64,000 nt of DNA from Rubinisphaera italica (lineage in GTDB: Bacteria; Planctomycetota; Planctomycetia; Planctomycetales; Planctomycetaceae), in contig NZ_SJPG01000001.1 in assembly GCF_007859715.1 (NCBI RefSeq), forward strand, positions 2,568,728 through 2,632,727, written 5' to 3'. Below are positions 28,716 to 38,850 of the stretch, one piece after another. Each line of letters begins with the position of its first letter. Position 1 is the stretch's first letter. The position numbers and the translations under genes were made by a program. The notes beneath the pieces are model-generated. The model did not search any database, had not been told where the DNA came from, and was given only the letters and a program-made list of their open reading frames with translations.

Positions 28716-29642
28716 ATGAGGATTGTGCTGCTCTCAATTGCGGTTTGTCTTGTGGGGAGCGCGTGCTCAAATATTACGTCAGCGCAAGATTCAGCGACAG
28801 CCAGGCTGAGTAAGCAACAGGCTTCTGAGATTGCAGCCATACACCAGGAATCGAAAGCATTTATCACGGCTTTCAACGAACACGATGCCAAAGCGGTTGC
28901 GGCATTATGGACCGAAGATGGTGAGTACATTGATGAATCTGGAAATACGCTCTCTGGCCAAGCAGAAATCGAGAAGGCATACACCGAGTTCTTTGAGGCA
29001 AGCCCCAAAGCGAAGATGAACATTGTGATCGATTCCTTACGCATATTGAGTGAGGGATCTGCCATTGAAGATGGACGTGCAATCGTAGAACCTGTATCCC
29101 CAGGCTCAACAGGGGTCACTCAATACACGGTCTTTCATGTCAAGGTCGATGGAAAATGGAAGATGGCATCGGTCCGCGATACCGTTATCCAGGCATCGCC
29201 TGCCTATCATGCACTCAAAGATTTTGACTGGTTCATCGGTTCCTGGGTGGCTGAAGAAAACGGAGTCAAGCTCGAGTCGAACTGCCGCTGGATTGCAAAT
29301 AAGACTTTCATCGAGCGACGACACTCGGCGACACATCACGATGGATCAAAAAGTGAGGGCTTGCAGATTATCGGCTGGAATCCGTATGCCGGCCATATCC
29401 AGTCGTGGGATTTCAGTTCCAACGGCGGAAATGCTGCCGGTGTCTGGCTTCCAACAGAAGGTGGTTGGACAGGGGAAATGCAAGGCGTCGCCGGAGATGG
29501 CAGCGTGACTTCGGCAGTCAATTATCTCATCCGACTTGATGACAACGCTTATGTCTGGAGATCGACTGATAGAACACGTGGAGGCCAATCCCTTCCTGAG
29601 GCCGATGAAGTCGTCATCAGGCGATCTGTTCCCGTCGAATAA
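28716..29642 (+). CDS. Exported SnoaL/NTF2-like protein with lipocalin-like C-terminus
   Basis: 308 residues from ATG 28716 (a TTG four codons upstream is possible). A signal peptide MRIVLLSIAVCLVGSACS is followed by an NTF2/SnoaL-like domain (about 30-150) with AFNEHDAKAVAALWTEDGEY and GQAEIEKAYTEFF, the pattern of the SgcJ/DUF4440 group. The second half (about 165-300) has FDWFIGSWVAEENG and ends VWRSTDRTRGGQSLP, resembling DUF1579-type beta-barrel domains. No catalytic residues can be assigned. It precedes the Gly-rich protein gene by 10 bases and the large arylsulfatase, so the three may be one transcript. Confidence 0.8.
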   Translation: MRIVLLSIAVCLVGSACSNITSAQDSATARLSKQQASEIAAIHQESKAFITAFNEHDAKAVAALWTEDGEYIDESGNTLSGQAEIEKAYTEFFEASPKAKMNIVIDSLRILSEGSAIEDGRAIVEPVSPGSTGVTQYTVFHVKVDGKWKMASVRDTVIQASPAYHALKDFDWFIGSWVAEENGVKLESNCRWIANKTFIERRHSATHHDGSKSEGLQIIGWNPYAGHIQSWDFSSNGGNAAGVWLPTEGGWTGEMQGVAGDGSVTSAVNYLIRLDDNAYVWRSTDRTRGGQSLPEADEVVIRRSVPVE

Positions 29643-29652
29643 ATTCATCGAA

Positions 29653-31014
29653 ATGAACACACATTTTGTTACTTCAAAGAAAGTCAAACCCATGGTTCGA
29701 CAAGCATTTCCTATCGTCCTGATGTCGATGCTCATTGCGTGTCTCTCTCTAGACGCTTGCTGGGGGCGAGGCTTTGGCGGCGATGACCGTACTGACGGTG
29801 GAGGTTTTCGTGGTGGTGTCGGTGGGGACGATCGGGGTGTAGACGAACGTGCCGACCTGGATCGTGAAGATGGGGATCGTGAAGGCGGGGATGACTCAGA
29901 AGCCAGAGACCGAAATGTTTCCAATTATGAAGCCGCGGGTGGTTCAGTGGATCGCTCTCAACTCAACACCTACCACGGCCTTCCCTCAGACAGTGGAACC
30001 AATCATGTGAATTACACGAACCGATCGAACGTTTATGCCCGACCAAACGACTACAATGTCAACCGTGAAGCCGTAAAAGGACCGTATGGTGGCTACGCGG
30101 CTGGTGGAAGTGTCACTGGTCCAGATGGTAATACCGCTTATCGAGGAGCGGCGGTTGGCCCTAACGGAGGAACTGCAGCAACACGGGGATACGATGGCGC
30201 GAATGGTGTCGACTCCAGGCAAAGTGCCGCCGTCGGCCCTTATGGAAATGCAGTCGCTGGAACGGCTGTGCGAGGACCTAATGGTGGATATGCTGCAGGT
30301 CGAGCTTATTCGGGACGTTACGGCGTGGGTGCTGGTTACGCAGCAGCGACTCCAGCCGGTCGCTATGCAGCGGGTGCTGCTGTTCGCTCGAATTTCAATC
30401 ACTGGGGATACTACCGAACGGGCTGGTATGGCGAGCATCCTGGAGCATGGTATGCAAGAGGCTGGGCAGCAGATTCTGCCTGGCGATGGGCCACATGGGA
30501 TTCCGTTAGTTCCTGGATGGCATACGAAGAGACGACTCCCATTTATTACGACTATGGGAACAACATCACCTTCGAAAACAACAATGTCTACATGAATGGA
30601 CAGCAGATTGCGACCGCGAATGTGTATTACAATCTTGCAAAAGAACTGGCCATGTCTGGAGTGAATGCTCAGGTTTCCAGTGATGATCAATGGATGCCTT
30701 TGGGAGTTTTCGCGTTGAGTCAGTCCGATTCGCAGCAATCCGAAATCACGCTGCAAATCGCTGTCAATAAAGCAGGTATTATTCGTGGAAATGATACGAA
30801 TGATCCAACGAACCAGACACACATCTTACAGGGAGCTGTCGATCGGAAAACTCAGCGAGCAGCTTTTATTGAGGGAACAAATTACGCGGATGTCTTCGAT
30901 ATTGGTCTATGTAACCTGACGAAGGATGAAGCACCGATTCTCTTACACTTTGGGCCTGGAAAGACTGAGACCTGGCAACTGACCCGTCTGAAACAACCCG
31001 GCAATCAGCAATAA
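29653..31014 (+). CDS. Exported Gly/Ala-rich repeat protein, 'protocadherin-like' planctomycete family
   Basis: 453 residues from ATG 29653; ATG 29692 is an alternative that gives a cleaner signal peptide (MVRQAFPIVLMSMLIACLSL). The first part is Gly/Asp/Arg-rich (GFGGDDRTDGGGFRGG). The middle (about 130-250) has degenerate repeats of the form GPxGGxA with Tyr and Arg, for example VGPNGGTAATRGYDG and VRGPNGGYAAGRAYSG. A C-terminal domain with WGYYRTGWYGEHPGAWYARG and YYDYGNNITFENNNVYMNG ends the protein. Similar proteins in planctomycetes are often labelled protocadherin, which is misleading. Likely an envelope or extracellular structural protein. Ribosome sites are weak for both starts. Confidence 0.75.
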   Translation: MNTHFVTSKKVKPMVRQAFPIVLMSMLIACLSLDACWGRGFGGDDRTDGGGFRGGVGGDDRGVDERADLDREDGDREGGDDSEARDRNVSNYEAAGGSVDRSQLNTYHGLPSDSGTNHVNYTNRSNVYARPNDYNVNREAVKGPYGGYAAGGSVTGPDGNTAYRGAAVGPNGGTAATRGYDGANGVDSRQSAAVGPYGNAVAGTAVRGPNGGYAAGRAYSGRYGVGAGYAAATPAGRYAAGAAVRSNFNHWGYYRTGWYGEHPGAWYARGWAADSAWRWATWDSVSSWMAYEETTPIYYDYGNNITFENNNVYMNGQQIATANVYYNLAKELAMSGVNAQVSSDDQWMPLGVFALSQSDSQQSEITLQIAVNKAGIIRGNDTNDPTNQTHILQGAVDRKTQRAAFIEGTNYADVFDIGLCNLTKDEAPILLHFGPGKTETWQLTRLKQPGNQQ

Positions 31015-31062
31015 CTACCACGAACTGCCCACTCTGAACATGACTGGATTAAGGATTATAAC

Positions 31063-33588
31063 ATGACTGCATTTATTCAAATTGCACGTGGCACTATTCG
31101 CCCGTTATTTCTTTCGATCGCTTTTGTCACAATGCTTACCGGCAATTGCCTGGCTCAGAAATCGCCCCCAACTGGGTCGCCAGCTGCGACTACCACAATT
31201 GATGGGAAACAACTTCCCGCTCCCGATCCGAAATTTGGTGGCGTTATCAAACCGGATGCTTTGCAATCGAAGCCTTGGTGGGCACCGAGAATTGTTCCTC
31301 CCCAAGATGCCCCTAACGTACTGCTCATCATCACCGATGACTCTGGATTTGGTGTGCCGAGCACCTTCGGCGGTGTCATTCCGACTCCTGCGATGGATCG
31401 TGTTGCGAATAGTGGCCTGCGATACAATAACATTCACTCGACAGCGCTTTGTTCACCCACCCGTGCGGCACTGATCACAGGACGCAATCATCATTCGGTT
31501 GGGTTCGGTGTGATCTCCGAACAGTCTACGGGGTTCCCCGGATATAACAGCATCATTCCGGAAGACAAAGCCACCATCGGACGAATTCTGCTCGATAACG
31601 GGTATGCCACTTCATGGTTCGGTAAAGACCATAACACTCCGGCATTTGCCGCCAGTCAGTTGGGGCCGTTCGACCAATGGCCAACCGGCATGGGCTTTGA
31701 ATATTTCTACGGGTTTGTGGGCGGTGATGCGAATCAATGGCAGCCGAATCTCTTTCGAAATACAACACAAATTTACCCCTTCGTAGGGAAGCCGGGCTGG
31801 AATCTCGTGACCGCCATGGCCGACGATGCGATTAAATATCTGAATCACATGAACCAGACGATGCCGGACAAACCGTTCTTTGTAAAGTATGCCCCCGGCG
31901 CCACTCATGCTCCTCATCATCCAACCAAAGAATGGGTCGAGAAGATTCACAATATGCACCTCTTCGATGAGGGCTATGGCAAACTTCGCGAGCAGATTTT
32001 TGAAAACCAGAAAAAGCTCGGTGTGATTCCTGCTGACACCCAGTTAGCTCCCTGGCCCAATGATGTGCTCAAGCCCTGGGATCAGCTGACAGCTGAAGAG
32101 CAGAAACTTTTCATTAAACAGGTCGAAGTTTTTGCCGCATTTTCTGCATACAACGATCACGAAATCGGTCGGGTCATTCAGACGATCGAGGACATGGGTA
32201 AGCTCGAAAACACGTTAATCATCTATATCAATGGAGACAACGGCACCAGTGCCGAAGGTGGGCCTCTGGGCACGCCGAACGAAGTGGCCTTCTTCAACGG
32301 CATCAACATGATGCCAGTTGAGGAGCAGATGAAATGGTATGACGTCTGGGGAACCGAAGAGACTTATAATCATATGTCCGCAGGTTGGTCTTGGGCTTTT
32401 GATACGCCGTTTACCTGGTTCAAACAAAATGCTTCAAAACTTGGTGGAATCCGGCAGAACATGGCCATCTCCTGGCCGGCCCGAATCAAAGACAAAGGGG
32501 GCATGCGCGAGCAGTTCTGTCATGTGATTGACATCGTTCCGACAATTCTCGAAGCCGCAGGAATCCCGGAGCCTGAAACGGTCGATGGTATTCCTCAGCA
32601 ACCGATGGAGGGTACGAGTCTTCTCTATACCTTCGATAAAAAAAATGCGAAGGCTCCTTCTCAGCATCAAACACAGTACTTTGAAATGATGGGCCAGTGG
32701 GCGTTGTATCATGAAGGCTGGCTACTGAGCACGAAGGTCAATCGTGCACCGTGGGAAGCATTTGGAGTTGCGAATCCCGATCCACTCAATAATCAGATAC
32801 TTGAGCTGTATAACTTGAACGAGGATTTCAGTCAGTCCAATAATATCGCTGGTAAAAATCCTGACAAAATAAAAGAGTTGAAGGAAGTGTTTATTGCTGA
32901 AGCGAAGAAGTATCAGGTGTTCCCAATGGATGCCTCGGTGGCCGGTCGCCTGGTTGCTCCACGACCGAATATCACAGCCGGACGGACAGAGTTCGTATAT
33001 ACACTCCCCATGACCGGTCTTCCCCAGGGAGATTCACCCTCTATCCTGAATAGCTCGTATACCATCACTGCAGACATCACTGTTCCTGAATCGGGAGCAG
33101 AAGGAATGATTCTTACCTCAGGTGGCCGCTTCTGTGGCTATGGTTTCTATCTACTCAAAGGTAAGCCTGTCTTCCTTTGGAATCTCCTAGACTTGCAGCG
33201 TATCAAGTGGGAAGGCAAAGACGCACTCGCTCCTGGAAATCACACACTCGAGTTCGATTTCAAATACGAAGGACTGGGTGCAGGGACGCTCATGTTCAAC
33301 AGCATGAGTGGTCTGGCTCGTCCTGGCACAGGCATACTCAAAGTCGATGGCAAAGTTGTTGCCACGCAAAAGATGGAAAAGACGATCCCCATGATTCTGC
33401 AATGGGACGAGAGTTTCGACATCGGTTCCGATACTCTGACAGGCGTTAACGATGCGGACTATCAGCCTCCATTCCCGCTGACGGCAAAGCTGAACAAGCT
33501 GACGCTGAAAATCGACCGCCCACAGTTATCACCAGATGACATCAAGAAGCTTGAAGCTGCAATGCGTAATAACAAATCCAGTGAATAA
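31063..33588 (+). CDS. Large exported arylsulfatase
   Basis: 841 residues, of the long arylsulfatase subgroup. A signal peptide (about 1-32) precedes NVLLIITDDSGFG with the metal-binding aspartates. CSPTRAALITGRNHHSVGFG contains the formylglycine cysteine and the HH-x-x-G continuation of this subgroup. TSWFGKDHNTP, KPFFVKYAPGATHAPHH and IYINGDNGTSAEGG are further active-site blocks. The last 200 residues form a beta-sandwich-like C-terminal region (ITADITVPESGAEGMILTSG). It lies 48 bases behind the Gly-rich protein gene and has a strong terminator. Probably hydrolyses small or polymeric aryl/alkyl sulfates in the periplasm; substrate unknown. Confidence 0.94.
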   Translation: MTAFIQIARGTIRPLFLSIAFVTMLTGNCLAQKSPPTGSPAATTTIDGKQLPAPDPKFGGVIKPDALQSKPWWAPRIVPPQDAPNVLLIITDDSGFGVPSTFGGVIPTPAMDRVANSGLRYNNIHSTALCSPTRAALITGRNHHSVGFGVISEQSTGFPGYNSIIPEDKATIGRILLDNGYATSWFGKDHNTPAFAASQLGPFDQWPTGMGFEYFYGFVGGDANQWQPNLFRNTTQIYPFVGKPGWNLVTAMADDAIKYLNHMNQTMPDKPFFVKYAPGATHAPHHPTKEWVEKIHNMHLFDEGYGKLREQIFENQKKLGVIPADTQLAPWPNDVLKPWDQLTAEEQKLFIKQVEVFAAFSAYNDHEIGRVIQTIEDMGKLENTLIIYINGDNGTSAEGGPLGTPNEVAFFNGINMMPVEEQMKWYDVWGTEETYNHMSAGWSWAFDTPFTWFKQNASKLGGIRQNMAISWPARIKDKGGMREQFCHVIDIVPTILEAAGIPEPETVDGIPQQPMEGTSLLYTFDKKNAKAPSQHQTQYFEMMGQWALYHEGWLLSTKVNRAPWEAFGVANPDPLNNQILELYNLNEDFSQSNNIAGKNPDKIKELKEVFIAEAKKYQVFPMDASVAGRLVAPRPNITAGRTEFVYTLPMTGLPQGDSPSILNSSYTITADITVPESGAEGMILTSGGRFCGYGFYLLKGKPVFLWNLLDLQRIKWEGKDALAPGNHTLEFDFKYEGLGAGTLMFNSMSGLARPGTGILKVDGKVVATQKMEKTIPMILQWDESFDIGSDTLTGVNDADYQPPFPLTAKLNKLTLKIDRPQLSPDDIKKLEAAMRNNKSSE

Positions 33589-33625
33589 GAGTTGAATAGA
33601 CCGTCCAATAATTGAAAGTGAAGCG

Positions 33626-33669
33626 AGCGACCTCATGCTGCATCTTAGCGTCATGGGGTCGCTTTTTTA
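33626..33669 (+). terminator. Intrinsic terminator of the arylsulfatase gene
   Basis: AGCGACCTCATG pairs with CATGGGGTCGCT (one G-T/mismatch position) around a 14-base loop and is followed by a T run, 38 bases after the arylsulfatase stop. Confidence 0.88.
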
Positions 33670-33942
33670 TTATGTCTGAACCACGTCAGCGGAAGCCCCC
33701 GAAATTTCTACAAGAAGGCGAAGAGATAATCTCATTGATTCTCCCATTTTGAAGATGTTGGTTCCAGTTAGTTTCATCTCATCCATAACCATTACACGAG
33801 AGTCAACAACAAGAAATCCCAATAGTCATCCCTGAAATAATGTCTTGAATCTTTCATGGTAGGCTGGAAGTACAGAACAAGCTGACTTAGATTGCAAGGA
33901 ATTCTGCTTCCTACCCCCAAAACCTTGCAATTTGAGTCCGGC

Positions 33943-34694
33943 ATGAAGCCTAAGCAGCGTTCACAGGTCAGTCAGCTGAATCTGTTTCAATCGCACTTCG
34001 ATCAGTTGCTCAATCTCCCCCCCCTCTGTCTCCTGGCTCGCAAAATTGACTGGCATCGATTCGATCTCGCCTTCGCCGATTGTTACAGTCCGGAAATGGG
34101 GGCTCCCGGGAAAGACATTCGCCTGCTCGTTGGACTGCACTCTCTCAAGCACACGTTCAATGAATCGGATGAATCGCTGCTGGAGCGCTGGGTGGAGAAT
34201 CTGTACTGGCAGTATTTCTGCGGCCAGGCCTTCAAGGCATGCAAAGCACACCGTCACTACGCAGCATGAAGTCCCTCTCCACGCGACGAGTCTGGTCAAA
34301 TGGTGGCAACGAGTGGGAGCCAAAAAGCTACTTGCCTTGCTAACCGAAACGGTCGCGATTGCCGTAAAAAAACAAGCAGATCTCGAACAAAGAACTGGCT
34401 TAGGTCAATGTCGATACGACAGTTCAGGAAAAGAACATCACACATCCCACCGATTCAAAGTTGCACCCGAGGGCGATCAACAAATTGACGACAGCCGTAA
34501 AAAAAACGGGGAATCAAACTACGGCAAACCTACACTCGTGTTGCCAAGGCAGCGGCCTGCATGGTCGGTCGCTACGCGCATGCCAAACAGTTTAGACGGA
34601 TGCGAAATCGATTGCGAAAGATGAAAACCTGGCTGGGTCTTGTCATTCGGGATGTGCGTCGCAAGATGCCGCAGCCGGATGCGGCTCTGCAGGA
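33943..34694 (+). pseudogene. Broken IS5-family transposase
   Basis: Remnant of an IS5/IS4-type transposase with several frame changes. The first piece, from ATG 33943, reads MKPKQRSQVSQLNLFQSHFD and continues with the DUF772-like ARKIDWHRFDLAFADCY and GLHSLKHTFNESDESLLERW. A second frame continues HEVPLHATSLVKWWQRVGAK and LLALLTETVAIAVKK. A third frame from about 34561 reads [20 protein letters not shown] and [13 protein letters not shown], then stops matching at about 34694. The C-terminal part is absent, and TolC-like coding sequence follows directly. Not functional. Confidence 0.8.
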
Positions 34695-35637
34695 ACTGCC
34701 AAAGCCAAAAAGGCAGCAGGACGTGGCACTGAACTGGCCGTTCGGCGATTTGAAGCCGAGGTTCGCAAGAACCAAAGTATGAAACTGATTATTCAACAGG
34801 AGATTGTTGACGTCGAGAACAAAATCAACTTCAACGTTGGTCGGTACCCGCAACATGTCGATCGGATTTCAACGAATTATATTGATCTGCACCTGCATGC
34901 ATTAAGTGCAGGTGTGCCTTCACAATTGCTGCAAAATCGATACGATATCCGCGAAGCAGAGCGGGAACTGGCTGCTGCCAACCTGGATATCAAAGTCGCC
35001 CGAGCCCGATTCTATCCTTCTCTGGGGCTCAGTGCAGGTGATGGGTATCAGACTGTCAATACTTAGTATTTGTTCCTGACACCGGAGTCCCTGATCAACA
35101 ATGTCGCCGGTGATTTAGACCATTTTCAAATGGTATCTGCAGTCGCATGGACATAAAATGTCCTAAAAACGCTGTGTTTGCTCCTGCGGAACGCTGCAGG
35201 TAATTTTTGAATATGCTCTAGTCGCACCGCTGATCAACAAGAAAGCCATCCGTGCGGATTACATGAGTGCAAACTCCAAGCAGTTGCAATGCATTTACAA
35301 CTACCAGCGTACGGTTCTGGATGCCTACACTGAAGTCGTCAATCGAATCGCCAGGGTGGATAATTATGGCAAAAGTATCAAGATCAAAAAGCAGCAGTTA
35401 GCCGCTCTCGAAGCCTCTGTCGAAAGTGCGAATCAGCTGTTCCAGAACGCCCGCGCTGGATATGTCGAAGTCATGCTGGCTCAGCGTGAAATGATCGAAG
35501 CCAGGATGGTCATCGTTGAAACCAAACAGGAGCAACTGTCGGCTATGGTCAGCGCCTATCAGGCACTCGGCGGTGGCGGCAGCGGTAACTTTGGCACGAA
35601 CTGCAAGCCTGGACAAGTCCATGTGAAATGTAAGTAA
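34695..35637 (+). pseudogene. Truncated and interrupted TolC/CusC-type outer-membrane efflux protein
   Basis: From 34695 the frame reads [20 protein letters not shown], then [36 protein letters not shown] and [10 protein letters not shown]: the middle of an NodT/CusC-like TolC protein. A TAG stop at about 35063-35065 replaces a sense codon (probably AAG). A 101-bp element plus its TA duplication (35118-35220) then splits GDL from VAPLINKKAIRADYMS; removing 103 bases restores frame exactly. The rest (ANQLFQNARAGYVEVMLAQR and MVSAYQALGGG) reads to a normal C-terminus. The N-terminal half is missing at the IS5 remnant. Non-functional. An outer-membrane exit duct for RND or ABC efflux was lost here. 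Confidence 0.85.
35118..35218. mobile_element. 101-bp MITE, copy B, inside the TolC pseudogene
   Basis: Same length and about 90% identity to copy A at 13877-13977, in the opposite orientation. TA at 35116-35117 and 35219-35220 are the target duplication. The host gene proves the insertion boundaries, because deleting element plus one TA rejoins GAT-TTA-GTC-GCA in frame. Ends GACCATTTTCAAA and (reverse) GAGCATATTCAAAA are the inverted repeats. The hairpin arms are CCTGC/GCAGG here against CATGC/GCATG in copy A. The second hairpin is GGACAT/ATGTCC. Confidence 0.9.
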
Positions 35638-35650
35638 TGCAGGAGAATTA

Positions 35651-35752
35651 GATCTTTTTCGGTTATTTATTCTCTAGCCGCATGGACATCTGAATTTACA
35701 AATCGAGGTCTTATCTCCAGAAGATCGCTGCATAGTATTTATGAACATGCTC
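35651..35752. mobile_element. Diverged MITE copy C
   Basis: About 102 bases with the same order of landmarks as copy B: a TTAGATCTTTTTC left end, GCATGGACAT in the middle, ATCGCTGCATAGTATTT near the right end and CATGCTCT at the right end. The interior has diverged strongly and the right TA has become TT. A further TTAGAGCATTTCTAAATGC sequence at about 35813-35831 may be the end of yet another old copy. The stretch 35638-35957 otherwise has no gene. Confidence 0.55.
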
Positions 35753-35957
35753 TTGAGTATATTCATAATTTATTTGCAGCGATCTACGAGGAGAGACTTA
35801 TCGATCTTATTTATTAGAGCATTTCTAAATGCAGTGTGCCTTCGCATGTACCAATATTTCCCTAAATCGCTGCATTTACTCAGGCAGAACGCGGAAAATT
35901 GATTTTGGAAATGCGATAGAGCTTCCACATGACCACAAGTGTTCGAACGAAACACCC

Positions 35958-36962
35958 CTAAAATTCTCCAACGACTTCTCCACCATTTCGTGTTGCGAGC
36001 GAGTTCAAAGTGGTGCGATCAACATTCTCGCTGATGAATCGGACAGAACCATCGCCGAGCAGGAACTGAGCCCCCCCTTTATGGTAACTGCGATAGTTAC
36101 TCGTAGCATGACTGGTGGCTGAGCAGTTACTGACTTGGGCGTCATCAACCAGCGTATCAGTCGTTACGGGTTTATTCATCTGGTCGAAAGTGCTACCGAA
36201 AATACTGGATTGGGCAGCTAGTCCTGCTCCCTGAAATGTTGTTCCATTTGGCTGAGGGATCATCCAGGCCTGCGTCGCTGGTCGATTGGGAGAAACAGGA
36301 GTCGTACAGTTTTGACCGGTACAAAGTAGGAACTTGGTACCTGTCGCCCCTTCTCCCATTGCTATTGTATTTGATGACCCATCGACGAGATCGCGGAAGC
36401 GGGTTGAGAGATTTGTATCAAACATTCCGACCTGTGAACCCATTGTGCTTGGGTTGATGCACCAGCCCCTGTGTGATCCTTTGGAAAATAAGTAGGTCGT
36501 GATTGCGAAATCAGTGCCAACGGGAAATGAGCCCAATGCAGCTAATTCGGGAATCGATGTCACTTGAGTTCCGGCATTGGATGGGCAGATGAAGCCGGAA
36601 ACAACCGTTTTTGCGACCTGCGCTGACTGTTGCTCCCAGGGCAACGAGTCATTATAGAGATCTTTAAGAGCTGATTCTTCAAAGTAAGGCAGCAACGACG
36701 CATTGGCATTTGCATAAAAGTTGCTGGAAGGTGTACCACTTGTACTCCATTTCACACTCGCTCCGAGTGGAAACATGGTGAAAACATCGTGATAGTTATG
36801 CAGTGCAAGTCCAAACTGCTTCAAGTTGTTCTTGCACGATGAGCGACGAGCCGCCTCTCGAGCCTGTTGCACCGCTGGCAGCAATAATGCTACCAATATC
36901 GCAATGATCGCAATAACAACGAGTAACTCTATTAATGTGAAACCTCGAACGTGTTTCTTCAT
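35958..36962 (-). CDS. DUF1559 pseudopilin (H-X9-DG family)
   Basis: 334 residues from ATG 36962, which has AGGAG upstream; the longer reading adds non-conserved residues. The N-terminus is a type IV prepilin signal, [20 protein letters not shown], cleaved before F, followed by the planctomycete hallmark [17 protein letters not shown] and [15 protein letters not shown]. The C-terminus has [12 protein letters not shown], the H-X9-DG motif. Members are abundant in planctomycetes and probably form pseudopilus or surface fibres. It stands alone here. Confidence 0.95.
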   Translation of the reverse strand: MKKHVRGFTLIELLVVIAIIAILVALLLPAVQQAREAARRSSCKNNLKQFGLALHNYHDVFTMFPLGASVKWSTSGTPSSNFYANANASLLPYFEESALKDLYNDSLPWEQQSAQVAKTVVSGFICPSNAGTQVTSIPELAALGSFPVGTDFAITTYLFSKGSHRGWCINPSTMGSQVGMFDTNLSTRFRDLVDGSSNTIAMGEGATGTKFLLCTGQNCTTPVSPNRPATQAWMIPQPNGTTFQGAGLAAQSSIFGSTFDQMNKPVTTDTLVDDAQVSNCSATSHATSNYRSYHKGGAQFLLGDGSVRFISENVDRTTLNSLATRNGGEVVGEF

Positions 36963-37130
36963 CAGGCTATAAACTCCTAAAAATTCCAAAGTGTGAAAGA
37001 GTATTTGTTTTGTAACCTGAAACGTCAGGGTACACAATTATTCAACAAGCCGTTACATTTCCTGAATCGCTACATAATAATATAATAATGTATCTATTAT
37101 CCTGCAACAATCAGAAATGAGCAACTAAAA

Positions 37131-38810
37131 TTGCTAAATGATAACAAATCTTCGGAAATCGACTGCTGTAAGTGGGTGAATATCCAAAACGGAGCACAAA
37201 GCTGGCCGCTTGTTGGTTTGGATAAGCGAGTTCACTTATTGCGAGAAATCCGTAACTTGTTACATCGAAACTCGCGTGAGTGGATCGAGATCTGTTCCCA
37301 GGCGAAGTCACTCACGACGCAGGCGCAAAGGAGTGAGGAAATCCTGGCTGGCCCTGTCGGAGTCTCCCGATACCTGACGATTTTGAGTTCCAATCTGGAA
37401 AAGCTCGTCAATAAAGAGGCCATTTCGTCTGATCGTTCAATCACTTCACTTTCCAGCGGAAAGTTGCAGGTCAATGTATTTCCTGTGAGCCAGGTCATGG
37501 ATCAACTGTTGTTTCCGGGCCTCAAAGCCGCAGTCTGGATAAAGCCAGATATTAGTCGAGATCAAATTCACGGGGATCTGCTGGAACCTATTTTGGATCC
37601 ACCGAACCCTGCACCTGTCAGCGTTGTGCTGGGGGCAGGCAATGTCTCGGCGATTCCCCTGACAGATGCACTCGCCAAGTTGTTTCAGGAGAGCCATGTT
37701 GTTCTGCTCAAACTCAATCCGGTAAACGAATATCTCAAGGATGTGTTCGAGAAAATCCTTGCCCCTGTCATCACACCGGGTTGGATGAAGATTGTCACCG
37801 GGGATGCTGCTGTTGGTAAAGAATTGATTGAATCCCCGCTCACGAATTCAATTCACATTACAGGCTCCCAGCAATCTCACGATGCTATCGTCTGGGGTAG
37901 CGATCTCAGTCAGGCGAGTGAGCGAAAAGCAAATGGGACGCCCCTGCTGGAGAAACCAATCACGAGCGAACTGGGCAATGTCAGTCCGTGGATCATCGTT
38001 CCCGGAAAGTATTCCAGTCGTGAACTTCGCATGCAAGCCATGAATATTGCGGCTTCGCTAACAAACAATGCCGGTTTCAATTGTGTCACGACAAGGGTTA
38101 TCGTGACCAGTCGATCCTGGCCGCAGCGTAGTCAGTTTCTGACAGAACTTCGTCAAAGCCTGAAACAGATTCCGGCTCGTGTCCCCTACTACCCGGGAAG
38201 TGCAGAACGATATCAAAGTTTTTTAAATGGGCCTGCTCCAATCGCTGAGGATGGAACGCTCGAATGGCGTTTGCTGGAAGATTATCCATTGGATAATGAG
38301 TCCAGATTATTTTCCGAAGAGTCTTTTTTACCGGTCAGTATTGAAGTTGCATTGAATTCAGAAACTGCGGAGCGTTTTTTACACTCAGCCGTCGAATTCT
38401 GTAACGAGGGGCTTTACGGCACCCTGTCTGTTGCCATCACTTGTACAAATCGCTTTCGTAAAGAGCATCGAAAACTATTATTCGAACAGGTTGATCATTT
38501 AAATTATGGCAGCGTGTGTATCAATCAGTGGCCTGGGTTAGTTTATGGATTGATGACACCTCCCTGGGGCGGAGCGCCAGATACTAATTTAAACGATGTC
38601 CAAAGCGGACAGGGGTGTGTCCACAACCTCTTTTTCCTGGACAACTACGAAAAGACCCTTTTTTCGGGGCCATTGTGTAATTTTCCAAAACCGGTCTGGT
38701 TTGCAAATCATTCTCGCTCTGAGGACGTTGCCTGGAAACTGCTGGATTATTATTGCGGCCCATCAGTTCTAAAACTTCCTGGTTTGATTGCGACTGCGTT
38801 GCTGGGTTGA
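37131..38810 (+). CDS. Aldehyde dehydrogenase family protein (divergent)
   Basis: About 559 residues. The N-terminal 100 residues are variable. The Rossmann/NAD region follows (about 150-290), with VSVVLGAGNVSAIPLTDALA and IHITGSQQSHDAIV. ITSELGNVSPWIIVPG matches the ELGG-type segment with the catalytic Glu. NNAGFNCVTTRVIV carries the catalytic Cys. C-terminal LYGTLSVAITC and NYGSVCINQWPGL resemble the ALDH end. It is longer and more divergent than standard ALDHs, so the substrate is unknown. The start is uncertain: the frame opens with TTG at 37131 without a strong ribosome site. It is followed 40 bases later by the beta-helix/cytochrome fusion gene. Confidence 0.82.
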   Translation: MLNDNKSSEIDCCKWVNIQNGAQSWPLVGLDKRVHLLREIRNLLHRNSREWIEICSQAKSLTTQAQRSEEILAGPVGVSRYLTILSSNLEKLVNKEAISSDRSITSLSSGKLQVNVFPVSQVMDQLLFPGLKAAVWIKPDISRDQIHGDLLEPILDPPNPAPVSVVLGAGNVSAIPLTDALAKLFQESHVVLLKLNPVNEYLKDVFEKILAPVITPGWMKIVTGDAAVGKELIESPLTNSIHITGSQQSHDAIVWGSDLSQASERKANGTPLLEKPITSELGNVSPWIIVPGKYSSRELRMQAMNIAASLTNNAGFNCVTTRVIVTSRSWPQRSQFLTELRQSLKQIPARVPYYPGSAERYQSFLNGPAPIAEDGTLEWRLLEDYPLDNESRLFSEESFLPVSIEVALNSETAERFLHSAVEFCNEGLYGTLSVAITCTNRFRKEHRKLLFEQVDHLNYGSVCINQWPGLVYGLMTPPWGGAPDTNLNDVQSGQGCVHNLFFLDNYEKTLFSGPLCNFPKPVWFANHSRSEDVAWKLLDYYCGPSVLKLPGLIATALLG

Positions 38811-38850
38811 AAGATACGAGAATTTTTTGCATTACGTTAGGAGTCCAGAA

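Noticed and set aside
29986..30822. 278-codon minus-strand frame opposite the Gly-rich protein
   Set aside because: Ser/Ile/Arg-rich mirror of a Gly/Ala repeat region; typical antisense artefact.
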